Below are positions 1-9,887 of a DNA stretch of 64,000 nucleotides, piece after piece. Numbering within the stretch: position 1 is the stretch's first letter; every line of letters starts with the position of its first letter. The notes below the pieces were generated by a model. That model made no database searches. It worked only from the letters and a program-made list of their open reading frames with translations, and had not been told where the DNA came from. The position numbers were made by a program, and so were the translations under genes. The DNA is taken from NCBI RefSeq assembly GCF_901709675.1, contig NC_051087.1:17734067-17798066 (forward strand), written 5' to 3'. This DNA is from Syngnathus acus (taxonomy: Eukaryota; Chordata; Actinopteri; Syngnathiformes; Syngnathidae).

Positions 1-605
1 GGGGACAGAACCGCACTCGGGCGGCAACTTGGGAAATACAGAACCGCACTCGGGCGGCAACTTGGGGCACAGAACCGCACTCGGGCGGCATACAAAAGTC
101 ATCGCCGCAATCGGCGACATTTGAAAGCCCAGACCGCGATCAGCAGCATTCGGAAGGCGGGGCTGTGGCAGCAGCAAGAGCCACCACGCGCCGCAGCAGT
201 GGGGCCAGGGACGATCGCGGGTACGGCGCAGCTGGCTTGGAATCTGGCGACGCCCGCGGGTCCTGCAATGCTGGGGTGGAGCCTGGTGGCGGCCGCATGT
301 CTGATGGCGCCGGGAGGCACACCGATGGCGGCCGCGGGTCCGGCGTCGTGGCAGCGAAGTCCGATGACGGTCACGGAGCCGATGGCGCCGGGAGGAACTC
401 CGATGGCGACCGTGAGTCCGGCGTCGCTGGAGCAAGATCCGATGGCGGCCGTGGAGCCGGTGTCGCTGGAGCGAGGTCCGATGGCGACAGCGGAGCCAAT
501 CGCGCTGGAACAAGCTCGGACGACGGACGTGGATCGGGCGTCGCTGACAGGAGCTGGTGGTGGAGGGAGGTCCAAGCGCTGGTCGCTGTAGTGGTCGGGT
601 CATTC
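1..605 (-). mobile_element. Gypsy leader/gag-proximal region with minisatellites
   Basis: This sequence lies directly inside the LTR at 606-980 when read on the minus strand, so it is probably the 5' internal region of a Ty3/Gypsy element that runs off the left edge of the window. It holds two tandem arrays: three units of about 32 bp at 5-95 (each with ACAGAACCGCACTCGGGCGG) and a 39-bp array at about 300-545. Because 39 is a multiple of 3, long open frames appear on both strands (156-172 codons), but none resembles a known Gag. The assignment rests on position next to the LTR, and on the LTR having LINE sequence only on its right side. Confidence 0.45.
300..545. repeat. 39-bp GC-rich minisatellite
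   Basis: Units begin GATGGCG and end near GGAGC(G/A)AG(G/A)TCC. The two clearest adjacent units are each exactly 39 bp (442-519 approximately); earlier ones are compound or partly deleted. The 13-codon period explains the long repetitive Ala/Pro/Gly-rich frames across this stretch, which I do not regard as genes on present evidence. Confidence 0.75.
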
Positions 606-980
606 TGTCACGGACGGAGCAAGGCGACCAAGTGCAGCTTGGACCAGGGTTTATTGGCGGAACTCAAAATACAGACTCGGTAAACTGACATAACTCACTA
701 ACGAAACCAACAACAGGACTGACCGAAAAAGACGTGAAACAAAAAGACAGGGTGACATTACCAATGACAGCAACAGGAACCAAAAAGACATCATGACATT
801 AACAATGATCCGACAGGGAGTGACACACAGACAGGATTTAAATACAAGACAGGTAACAAGAGGCAGGTGAGAATGATCACACTAATCATGGGCACACAGG
901 AGGGGAGGGGCGAGCACACAGACACACGGACAGAAACTATGACAACCTACATATAAAACAACCAGGGACGAGTCGTGACA
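606..980 (-). mobile_element. Gypsy-type LTR, probably the 5' LTR of a minus-strand element
   Basis: The block starts TGTCACGG and ends GTGACA, the usual TGTCA...TGACA ends of Gypsy LTRs. The minus strand carries an AATAAA signal (plus-strand GGACCAGGGTTTATT). It clearly resembles the solo LTR at 47041-47366, sharing AATGATCACACTAATCATGG and other blocks. The 5 bases on its two sides (CATTC and TTATA) do not match, as expected if the internal region continues to the left. On the right it abuts the interrupted end of a LINE. Confidence 0.7.
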
Positions 981-1180
981 TTATATCTCTCGGCTGGATT
1001 GGGAACGCCTTGGGATCCCTCTGGAAGAAGTGGCTGCGGAGTGGGCAGTTTTATTCTTTCCTGCTGAAGCTGCTTTAGTGCTTTACGGTATTTATTGGTT
1101 TTATATTACTGTTCTTATATTGTTATCTGATTTTTACTCAATAGACATAAATTTGTATGCAGCTACGGTAGCGCATTGAT
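981..1180 (+). mobile_element. RTE-like LINE, C-terminal fragment
   Basis: Translation begins YISRLDWERLGIPLEEVA, which resembles the C-terminal end of the RT protein of fish RTE-type LINEs (typically ...DYISRLAWERLG.P.EEL). Only the last few dozen residues and some downstream sequence are present. The upstream part is cut off by the LTR insertion at 606-980. Confidence 0.55.
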
Positions 1181-1199
1181 TGCTGTGCTAGCAAGAGTC

Positions 1200-2570
1200 C
1201 CAAACAGCCCCCCCACCCCACCCACAGCAATCAACTGTACTGATTCCTCTTCTTTTTATTGCGCTGTGGGAGTAGCAGCCCCCACGCAACAGCGCGGAAG
1301 TCTCTAACAGCCACATTCTGCCCTGCCAGTGAAATATGGGATCCACCGCTGGACCCCTTTGTTCAATTTAGGTGATTTTTCCACTAGTGCCTGTGAGTCT
1401 CAAACCCCAAAGTTTCATACTGCATTATCATTGTTAACGCCTGCAGCGTCATCCGGGATAAAAAGTGCCATGTGTTCTTTTGATCAGTTGGGGGATGGGG
1501 TGGGTGGTCGTATATCAAATCATAAGGGGCGCATTGACGAGTCCCCTGAAAAACTCTTTAAGTCAATTTTTGTATTGTATTGTACTTGAGTGGGTTTCTG
1601 TTGTGTTGGAGCGGGCCTTGTCCCTGCACCACCTACCTCTCTGTGAGATGTGCAGTGACGAATGAGTTCCGTCTGGTTCATGTCGACTGTTTTCTGATCG
1701 TCAGTGTGCAGCTGTCCCACGACTTGTATCATTGGTTCTGTCATATCAAGTGCGACGTGTGGATACAGTGGCGGCGCAGACTAAACAGATATGTTTCATG
1801 ATTTGTTGTCAATCGGGAGAGTTAGATATGATCATGTTTTCTCAATTACCCCTATTCCTGCATTTACAGGCATACTCTCTCTGGTCACTGGGATTTGCTC
1901 TTCAATTGTCACATATGAAATCCTTAATGAGTATTTTGCAGCAGTGTCGTAATACTTTTGACGTCAGTACGTTCTACAACAGTAGAGCACATGCTCCAAA
2001 TGCATGCCACCTGTTCTCATCTCAGACAATAACAAGGAAATACGACTTGGCTCATTCTACATCAATGAGTTTTGCAAAGGCAGTGGCCCCCACATTCGTA
2101 AAATGCACACTAGATCTCCCTTCTCCTTTTTCTACCTGTTTCTTTATTTTCATTTTCTGTTTCCTCATTACCTCTTCCTTCTTCATTCTTTCTTTCACTC
2201 AGTTACATATTTCCTTCTCTGCATGATGCAATTTATGTTATCTCCTTTTTCTGTAATTTACTATTTCTGTGATTTTTCTTGACCTTATTTCTGTCTTTCT
2301 TCCCTAACCCAAGACTTGAGACAAAATGTCTGCAAACTTCCCCTACACAGTAGTCATAGTAAAAAAAATTCAGAGTGCTCTAGTTGGATCGAGCGAGATA
2401 TCCAATCGATTTCAGAGGGCCCCAAAACTCCCCTATGTGTGTTCCCCCTACTTAACACCAATTGATTTACCTCAATACACACTTTAATATAGCATGGTCT
2501 ATATGCAGAACTTCAAGGGCTTCTGCTTACCTTATTTTAACAGTTTTATATAGTTATGTACGTATATATT
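1200..2570. other. No recognised feature; AT-rich intergenic DNA
   Basis: I see no convincing exon, RNA gene or transposon here. Pyrimidine-rich runs (2100-2300) create short hydrophobic frames that look like chance. Decayed repeats cannot be excluded. Confidence 0.5.
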
Positions 2571-2576
2571 TACTTG

Positions 2577-2657
2577 AAAACACAGGTTATAGTGTTAAAT
2601 TAATAGAGCAAGAAACACTGCTGAATGTTGTCCGCCACTGCTCAACGGCTATCTCTT
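2577..2657 (+). repeat. Dispersed direct repeat, copy 1
   Basis: About 80 bp around TTAAATTAATAGAGCAAGAA that reappears at 3389-3465 with roughly ten substitutions. The family is unknown to me. The two copies flank the MITE at 2867-3336. Confidence 0.7.
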
Positions 2658-2866
2658 TATTTAAACGTTTTACAAAAAGGACATAGACATCATGACTATA
2701 CAATATTGGCTTGTCCCATTCACATACTTTGAACAGCATGAACAATAATGTATTATTATTACTGTCTTGTTAGACATCTACAGATTTTTGGTTCACAAAA
2801 AACTCAATTACACACAATGATAATACAACGCGGTCACATCCCAACGTAATAATAACATGTAAAGTA

Positions 2867-3336
2867 CAGTGGTACCTCTACTTACAAACTTAATTGATTT
2901 TGCCATTGGGTTTGTATGTAGAAACGTTTGTAAGTAGAAGCAACGTTTCCCATACGAATCAATATAAAAGCAAATAATGTGTGCCGGACTATCCAAAAAG
3001 TCACACTTTTTGCCTTTTACTATGTGCAAAACACACAGAAAACTAAGACAACAGTTTTAGTTTTGCTTTTTCAAAGTTTTGTTACAAAAGATAAATGTTA
3101 CTTTATTCTTGACTTCCTAACTGCTTGGGGAGTGGCGAACCTGTTCTAATTTTCTATACTAGCTAAAAATACCCCAGAGAAAAGACAGAAAAAGTCAGGC
3201 TAATAAATGGCCGACTGGGGCGTTGGTTCAGAAGTCGAAAATGGGTTCGTTAGTAGAAGCAAAAAAATTGCGAGGCTCCGATTCGTATTTCAAAAAGTTC
3301 CCCAAGTATAGACGTTCGTAAGTAGAGGTACCACTG
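2867..3336. mobile_element. Foldback MITE with CAGTGGTACCTCTACTTAC ends
   Basis: The left end reads CAGTGGTACCTCTACTTACA and the right end is its near-perfect complement (CGTAAGTAGAGGTACCACTG). The element is flanked by TA on both sides (2865-2866 and 3337-3338). At 470 bp with no coding capacity this is a non-autonomous element. CAGTG ends with TA duplication are typical of the pogo/Tigger branch of Tc1/mariner. Confidence 0.85.
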
Positions 3337-3388
3337 TACTCAAACATATTGTAATGCTGATTTGTAAGGCTTTACGCACCTGAAAAAA

Positions 3389-3465
3389 AAACAGGTTAAA
3401 GCGTTAAATTAATTGAGCAAGAAACACTGCTGACTGTCGTTCGCCACTTCTCAAGGCTATGAGAA
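3389..3465 (+). repeat. Dispersed direct repeat, copy 2
   Basis: Second copy of the block at 2577-2657 (TTAAATTAATTGAGCAAGAA core). It ends immediately before the LTR that starts at 3467. Confidence 0.7.
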
Positions 3466-3466
3466 C

Positions 3467-5298
3467 TGTCATCGTATTGGCGATTGATTTGACCCACATG
3501 CAGGAAACCAACTCAGAAGTTCAGAATGAGTGATGAGTGTTTATTGGAGGAGATGCGGTGGAGGCAGAGCGGGAGGATCTGAGCCAGGAGCAAGGAGCAG
3601 GAGCAGCAACGGCTGAGCGTGTGGAGTTCAGCCAGACGGGATGGATCTTGGCGGGTGAGCTGTGGAGGGAATCTGCGAGCAAAATACACAAGACTTGGTC
3701 AGAGGATTCGACGTGGCTGTGGCGGACATCTTACTGCAGACCGGAGGATCAGGAGAACGTGGCGTCGATGAGCAAGAGGTTATCGAGGAGCTAGAGCAGG
3801 GGTGGGCAAACCTTTTGACTTGCAGGCCGAACTGGGTTCTAAATTTGGACCGGAGGGCCGAACCAGGAGCAGATGGATGTAGTGTTTGTGTGAAGTCATA
3901 TAAACGACCTGTAAAGGTCATTGCATAAAAGGTTTTGGCCTTTAGTAAGTAGTAAAGCATGGATATTCAAAAAACGTTTTTTGAAAACAAATGCATTTAT
4001 TAACAGCATTAAAAAAAAAAATTCACTAAAAAACTGCTATCAGTGATTCTCATAAAATACTACACTGTTATTATGAATAACAGTCTCCATCACTTCAGTG
4101 CCTGCAGGTCAGATTAATGAAAGATGTTTATCTTATGAGATCACATCAAACGGCAAACATTCTGACCAAATATATTATCTTGAAGAATCGGTGAAAGCAT
4201 ACATCCAAATAAAGTAATCTAAACGGCAACACGGTGAGGGGTATCTGAAAATCAGAGCAGAGTTTTAACTCACAAGCACCTGGTAACAGAGGTGAGGAAA
4301 CGGGAAACACTTCCTTAAAGTAAGCCTTAAGAACTTTACAGGTTAAGATTAGTCGCATACAGGTGGTGCATCAATGTCCTTGAGCATCCTGCATTGTTTG
4401 AAAATGAGAATGGTCGCTAGTTTCAATCCCTGCTATTTGTACAAATCATATTCAAAATTGATTTTTTTACAACAAACTTGAGAGCCTCCCCTTCATTTTT
4501 TGTGGGAACAGTGTTGTTGGTCTCCCTTTTTTGCTAGTGCGTCATAGTCTGGAGTAAAATTTGTTGTGGCAATTCTTAGGAGAGAGCCGAGGTGTTGGTC
4601 CGTTTACCTAGATCTGTGACGGGTTGATGTTGATGTTCATGTGGCTGAACGACACGTCGCGTACGTCGAGCCAAATTGGCCACTCTTTTTTAAACACTCG
4701 GCACTCAGTGTCCACCTTGCTTTTCCTTGGGCGACTCATTTTAATGGAAGGATTCCAGGGGAAGTTTGTGGGTGGCTTTAGCGTAAAACTGTATCTGAAA
4801 GCTCAGCGCGCGAATTACAAGAATGCTGTCGTCACAGCCCACACTCTAAATTCGGTACTGATACAAATAGAGCGCGAGTGCGCCATGTCCGTACTACTGA
4901 GTACGTACACGCACTTGTGAGTGTGCACCGAGCTTTCTGACACGGCTTCCGGTAGTAAATGCGCAGGCGAGCAGTTCCCCATCTACTGGGGAAACGCAGT
5001 CATTGCAGGCAAAATGACCCAAAAAAATGTTTAATAATACAATTTATTCAGGGTTGGCGAGCCGGATTAAACGGTCCCGTGGGCCGGATGTGGCCACGTA
5101 ATTTGCCCATACCTGAGCTAGAGGCACAACCGTGGAGGTGATCACAACAGGTAGGACACTCAGGCGACAAGCGGTTGACAGCGTGCTCCTTAAGAGCTCT
5201 CCTTTAACGAGCCTGATGAGCCGTACCTGGGCCCTCCGCCAGTCTACTCACGGTTGCTCCCTGTGGAAAAAGGAGGTACACCACCCCGGACCCTGACA
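3467..5298 (-). mobile_element. 3' LTR of a chromodomain Gypsy element, split by a hAT insertion
   Basis: The minus strand starts TGTCAGGGTCC just after a purine-rich stretch (likely polypurine tract) that follows the polyprotein end. It finishes with ATGACA at 3467. The minus strand has an AATAAA signal near 3540 (CTCCAATAAACACTC). Removing the hAT element and one TSD copy leaves about 505 bp, a normal LTR size. The ends and the order polyprotein, purine tract, LTR support a Ty3/Gypsy 3' end. Confidence 0.75.
3797..5115. mobile_element. Non-autonomous hAT transposon inside the Gypsy LTR
   Basis: The left end reads CAGGGGTGGGCAAACC and the right end, reversed, CAGGTATGGGCAAATTACG. An identical 8-bp duplication AGCTAGAG flanks it (3789-3796 and 5116-5123), diagnostic of hAT transposition. 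No transposase frame is recognisable in its 1319 bp. GGCCGGATGTGGCC-type sequence near the right end is common in hAT elements with GGGTGGGCAAAC ends. It is younger than the LTR it splits. Confidence 0.92.
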
Positions 5299-5806
5299 CC
5301 ACCCCGCCCCCTCAACGGCCGCCACCCGGCGGCCCAGAAGAGGAAGACGGGAGCGATGACCAGTAGTCCGAGATGAGGGCAGGATCGCAGACGTAGGAAC
5401 GGGGCACCCACGACCGGTCGACGAGGTACTGCCACCCACGGCCACGCCGACGGGCATCCACGATCCGTCGGACCGGGTAGACCGGGTCTCCACCAAGATC
5501 CCGGGCAGGAGGCAAGGCCTCGGCCGGAGGAAGGAGCGCGCTGGACTCGACCGGCTTAATCTGTGAGACGTGGAAGGTAGGATGAACCTGGAGGCTCGGA
5601 GGCAGACGGAGACGGACCGCTGAGGGACTAATCACCGCCAGAATCTCATACGGCCCGATGAAGCGGGGGGCCAGTTTCCGTGACACGGACTTGAGGGGGA
5701 CATCCCGAGAGGAAAGCCAGACCTTCTGACCTGGGGAATAAAGCAGTGCGTGCGTCACCGGTCGGCATACCTGCAGTTCTGATCGATGGAGCGGCAAAGG
5801 GCCTGG
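5299..5806 (-). pseudogene. Gypsy polyprotein C-terminus: integrase tail and chromodomain
   Basis: The minus-strand frame (about residues 35-180 of the 5312-5854 ORF) contains [13 protein letters not shown], then [22 protein letters not shown] and a chromodomain-like segment ending [17 protein letters not shown]. This order is the GPY/F module plus chromodomain at the end of chromovirus-type Gypsy Pol, thought to guide integration to chromatin. The first residues of the ORF belong to the MITE that truncates it at about 5806. Protease, RT, RNase H and the integrase core are missing, so this is a dead fragment. Confidence 0.85.
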
Positions 5807-6208
5807 ACTATCTCCTATAAAATGATCGTAACTGACTAAAGTTCGATCTAACACATTGGTACTGCTTACTTACTATGTTTCCCTTCCATATCGATCCGTA
5901 AATTTACTCGAAACATTAACGGAGCAGCTTATTTTGAAACGAAATAGCCTTGTACGTATAGCAGCTATCATTATAGCATTAGCCACCCCCAAACTCCCAT
6001 GAGCCTCAGCTCGCAGACTCCCATGAGCCTCAGCAAAGTGTCGTGGCAGCCCCCTGTAAACAATCAAATTTCTCAAGCTCTCTCCCATAAAAGTGATCGG
6101 AACCGACTAAAGACTGATTTAACACATTGATCTGCATTTTAAGGCGCACTGTGTTTTTTTGAGTAAATTTTAAGTTTTTAAGTGCGCCTTATAGTGCGGA
6201 AAATACGG
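5807..6208 (-). mobile_element. Partial pogo-like MITE, family C (right end only)
   Basis: It ends GTGCGCCTTATAGTGCGGAAAATACGG followed by TA, the terminus of the MITE at 13895-16953. The interior matches that element in the opposite orientation (CTATCTCCTATAAAA, ACGGAGCAGC, duplicated CTCCCATGAGCCTCAGC). The other end is missing where it meets Gypsy sequence. Confidence 0.8.
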
Positions 6209-6210
6209 TA

Positions 6211-7034
6211 ATTATTGCATTACTTTTTCAAAAACGTTCAGTTATGTAGAAGAACGATTGTCAACTGGTGGTCCATGGCGGTATTTCAGGTGATCTGCGA
6301 AATTGGAAATGGACAAATATTTGTAACATTTTTAAAAATAAAATGTATTCATTATTTAGGCTTGATATATTTTCTTGCTTTTTTTTTAATCATTTACTCA
6401 TCCAAATTATGTCAAATGTCACTGAGATTCACAATATGCAATTACATAAATAGCCTGTGTAGGTCTGTCCTCCGTCGGTGCAAAATGAAATAATATTCCG
6501 CCAAAGCAGTGGTCCCCGAGTTGCTTCTTGGTGATTATGATGGTCCCTTGAATAAAACCAGTTGAAAACCTCTGATGTAAAACAATTCCAATTTTTGAGC
6601 ATGTGTCAATCTAATTGCATAGAGTGTAACAGCATAGGCCAGTACTTAATTTAACTTAATATTTAAAATAAGAATAAAATATAATAAATTGTCACACAAC
6701 TCCCAGACAATATTTCACATTGACCAGACCCTGCACACTTCTCCATTTTTTTTACGGCAAAACTCCTCTGATGAGAGAAAAAAAAGTTATAGTACGGAGT
6801 GGCTGACACTATATCGTAATGTAAACAATGTTGCATCTTCATACAGTCCAAAATCTGAAAAACAAAGGATAAAATAAAGACATACCAGGTATGCCAAGTT
6901 GCTCACTCAAAATCCCCGAAGCCTGCACCCGTTTCGTTTTATCCCAGTATAGGTACAATAAAGTACTGTACAGCTCGGGATGAGCATGGACGTCGACAAT
7001 GATCATTGTTTTGTTTTTGGACCGCAGAGTGTCA
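6211..7034. other. No recognised feature; AT-rich
   Basis: Short frames only, with no splice-bounded exon or transposon end that I could defend. Confidence 0.5.
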
Positions 7035-7610
7035 CGTGACACATTCCCGAAGCTGATTGGCTGACGCAAAGTTATGAAAAGAACTGATGACAAATGGGAG
7101 CCTGGAAACAAATCTAACTGCCAACAGTGCGGACCAAATTCTGACACCGATCATACAGGGATCAAACATCCTGTACTAGGGCGTTTGATACTCTATACCC
7201 CTGGACCACCTGGCACAAGATCATCTGGGGTACACGCTGTCGAACACTTTGTCCCAGGCCACAAAGCACATGTAGGCTGGTTGAGCATATTCCCATTCAC
7301 CATAAGTACTTGGCTGAGCGTGTGGAGATGGTCCACTGTTCCACGGCCAGGACAAAAAACACACTGCTCCCTCTGAATTCAGCTGCCTGACAGACCCTCC
7401 TCTCCAGCACCCCTGAATAGACCTTACCAGGGAGGCTGAGGAGTGTGATTCCATTCTTGGAAATCATCCTCCAGTCCCCCTTCATAATAAGGGAACCACC
7501 AACCAAGTCAGCCAATGCAGAGCCAATGTCCCTGGATTCCATTCAATGTTGCATAGAACCTTTTTAATCACCTGGGTGACCTCAAACCCCGAGATGGAAA
7601 AGCCTGCCTC
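7035..7610 (-). pseudogene. RTE-like LINE reverse transcriptase fragment
   Basis: On the minus strand, pieces in different frames match RT motifs of fish LINEs: GDWRM...NGITLLSLPGKVYS, then YMCFVAWDKVFDSV (the F.D..KAFD motif, aspartate kept), then FGPHCWQLDLFPG..LSSVLF. The order is correct for RT palm motifs, but frameshifts break it and the YADD motif is lost. Confident as LINE RT, less so as to clade. Confidence 0.75.
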
Positions 7611-8358
7611 ACTCCTAATTACCACTGACTGCAGAATGGATGCTCTCGTACGTGTTGCTTCCTCCTACGAATGCTGCAAGGGAATGAAACATTGGAGTGT
7701 ACGAGTTAATTCACACCAGCTGTGGTGCGTTTGTGTTCCAATAATAACATGTCATGTATCTAGAAAATACAAACCTCCAATTTCAGCTAACTACATAGCT
7801 TAACATGAGTCGGACATTTAAACACAAAAAAAAAAACGAGCTCGAAAAATATTAAATATAATAAAATAACACTATTTACCCACAAAACATTCTTACCGAT
7901 GGTAGAAGAGGTAAACTTAGAAATAATGTCTAAAAGGCATATGAATCTGAAGGAATGGATGGCTGTTGTTTACAAATAGCTCTCTGTATGCATCGATGTT
8001 ATCACGTAAAATCAACCCTTCAGTGTGAACCCATGTTAGCTTGTGGTCTCACCAGGACATGCACCGCATTCGCATTGCAGTCGGTGTACATTGCAGTCCG
8101 TACGTCTTTCATACAGATACCACAGCATTTGTACAGCGGTCAGTGTGAATTAGGTGTCAAAACCCAGTGTTTGAAAGGAAAGGAATGTCGGGTCAATTGA
8201 GATCTTATCCTCCCCACCAATGAAACTTGAAAGTGTAATTCATCCTATTACCAAAAGGTGGCAGCACCACCCCTCTCCGCTCATTTCTGCCATGGCGACT
8301 GCAAAGAAAACAAGGAAAGTTGACATTGAGGGCCGTCGCTTTCAAGAGAAATGGGAAT
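7611..8358. other. No recognised feature
   Basis: The longest frame (7955-8200, cysteine-rich) has no family resemblance and no splice context. The flank of the MITE starting at 8361 begins here. Confidence 0.45.
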
Positions 8359-8360
8359 TA

Positions 8361-9238
8361 CAGTCAAATCTCGGTTTTCGAACGTCCCGGTTCTCGAACA
8401 AATCGGAATTTTAACAAAAAATTCTAGATTTTTTTGCTTCGATTGTCGAACAAAATTCGGAGGTCAAACCTCGCGAGATAAGCCGAGATGAGCCGAGAAG
8501 ACCCGAGAGAACCCGACCGCGCGGCCCGGATGCCGACTGACTCCATTGTTATTGTATTTTCGTTACTTTGAGGATTGTATTAACCCCTAATCATGCCTCC
8601 AAAGAAAGCAAGTGGAAGCAGTAAAGCCATCCTAAAACACAGACGCTCTTAAAGCAATGCGACAGTGAGCGCCCAGCGCGCTGCAGTTGCGCGATCAGAC
8701 CAAAATAAGCTCCCTGCGCACTGAGGTCCACTTAAATTTTGGAAAGTACACCAGGACTTTAAAAATATTTTCTAAATTTCAGCGACGGCTCTGTCACAAT
8801 AATGCGATCAGCGCAGTGCAGTTGCGCGGTCGGCGACGTGCTACAATTGCGCGTTCGGCAGTGCGCTGCAGTTGCGTGATCGGACAAAATTAAGCTCCCT
8901 GCGCACTTAGGTCCCCTTAAATTTTGGAGAGTACATCAGGACTTTAAAAATATTTTCTAAATTTCAGCGACGGCTCTTTCACAATAATGCGACCAGCGCG
9001 GTGCAGTTGCGCGGTCGGCGACGCGCTTCGGTTGCGTATTCGGCGGTGCGCTGCAGTTGTGCAATCGGACAAAATTGCGCAAATGAAAAAATGCTTAAAA
9101 AATGCAGGTTTTTTTGTCTTGGAACGAATTAAAAGAAAGTCCATTATTTGTAATAGGAAAATAGATTCGGAATTCGACCGATTCACTTCTCGAACCGTCG
9201 TCTGGAACGGATTGTGGTCGAAAACCGAGGTTTGACTG
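8361..9238 (+). mobile_element. Tigger-like MITE with CAGTCAAATCTCGGTTTTCG ends
   Basis: The left end CAGTCAAATCTCGGTTTTCG is matched by the right end CGAAAACCGAGGTTTGACTG, with TA on both sides (8359-8360 and 9239-9240). At 8594 a short frame begins MPPKKASGSSKA and stops within 20 codons; this resembles the N-terminus of Tigger transposases, so the MITE probably kept the start of the parental gene. A 185-bp segment is duplicated inside. Confidence 0.87.
8707..9076 (+). repeat. 185-bp tandem duplication inside the Tigger-like MITE
   Basis: Units 8707-8891 and 8892-9076 both start AAGCTCCCTGCGCACT and end CGGACAAAATT with scattered substitutions. Each contains several GTTGCGC(G/A)(G/A)TCGG motifs, so there is a shorter internal periodicity too. 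Confidence 0.85.
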
Positions 9239-9261
9239 TACAAGGAACACAGATGAACATC

Positions 9262-9316
9262 GTTTGTTTGTTTGTTTGTTTGTTTGTTTGTTTGTTTGTT
9301 TGTTTGTTTGTTTGTT
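9262..9316 (+). repeat. (TTTG)n microsatellite
   Basis: Uninterrupted TTTG repeats of over 50 bp just outside the Tigger-like MITE. They generate chance FVCL-type and TNKQ-type frames on the two strands. Confidence 0.95.
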
Positions 9317-9343
9317 ATGGACAGTGCATTACGAGCACAGAAG

Positions 9344-9662
9344 TTCAAAGTTAAAAGTTAAAGTCCCAATGATCGTCGTCACACACACATCTGGGTGTGG
9401 TGAAATTTGTCCTCTGCATTTAACCCATCCCCGTGTGATTTTGATCCATCCCCTGGGGGAGAGGGGAGCAGTGAGCAGCAGCGGTGCCGCGCTCGGGAAT
9501 CATTTGGTGATCTAACCCCCCAATTCCAACCCTTAATGCTGAGTGCCAAGCAGGGAGGCAATGGGTCCCATTTTTATACTCTTTGATATGACCCGGCAGG
9601 GGTTTGAACCCACAACCTTCCAGTCTCAGGGCGGACACTCTACCACTAGGCCACTGAGCTGG
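9344..9662 (-). mobile_element. tRNA-headed SINE, near full length
   Basis: On the minus strand it reads GTGGCCTAGTGGTAGAGTG (box A) and GGTTCAAACCC (box B), then a conserved body (GGTTGGAATTGGGGGGTTAG...) and a tail ending CCCAATG...GGGACTTTAACTTT. Eight copies or partial copies of this family occur in the window. Apparent 60-aa frames (MPPCLALSIK...) inside every copy are by-products. Confidence 0.9.
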
Positions 9663-9665
9663 ATC

Positions 9666-9845
9666 AATAACAAAACACCACTGGGGTATGATAACTACGC
9701 GATATGGGCCATTGCTCCACATCACACATTTCCAGGTCTCACGGCAGTTGCTCAAATTAGTATTGAAGTCCCCCAGCAGACTAGGGAGACCCCAGCGGGA
9801 GCACTCTCCTGCACCCCCACCTATACCCTAAATTTTCCGCAATAA
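9666..9845 (-). pseudogene. LINE endonuclease fragment
   Basis: The minus strand encodes LPSLLGDFNTN, matching the GDFN motif of apurinic-type LINE endonucleases, with short matching context on either side. It is a small fragment in opposite orientation to the LINE that follows. Confidence 0.5.
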
Positions 9846-9887
9846 AACAACAAAAGCCACAACCAAACCCTCTCCGAGAGAGTACCC

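Noticed and set aside
121-683. Three overlapping long frames (156, 172 and 158 codons on both strands) near the left edge
   Set aside because: They are produced by a 39-bp GC-rich tandem repeat whose period is divisible by three; no domain is visible. Kept only as a finding about the repeat.
1732-2226. 164-codon frame with hydrophobic C-terminus
   Set aside because: The end is a translation of a pyrimidine-rich tract (2110-2220) and the beginning shows no similarity; no splice context.
8990-9080. Possible CRISPR-like or clustered repeat pattern with GTTGCGC motifs
   Set aside because: Spacing is irregular, copies diverge and everything lies inside one MITE; the organism is a vertebrate.
9264-9515. 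83-codon frame starting MFVCLFVCL
   Set aside because: Translation of a (TTTG)n microsatellite followed by a SINE.
9600-9662. tRNA gene at the SINE heads (box A and B present)
   Set aside because: The heads lack a foldable full cloverleaf with proper acceptor stem and are followed by the SINE body, so they are retroposon promoters.
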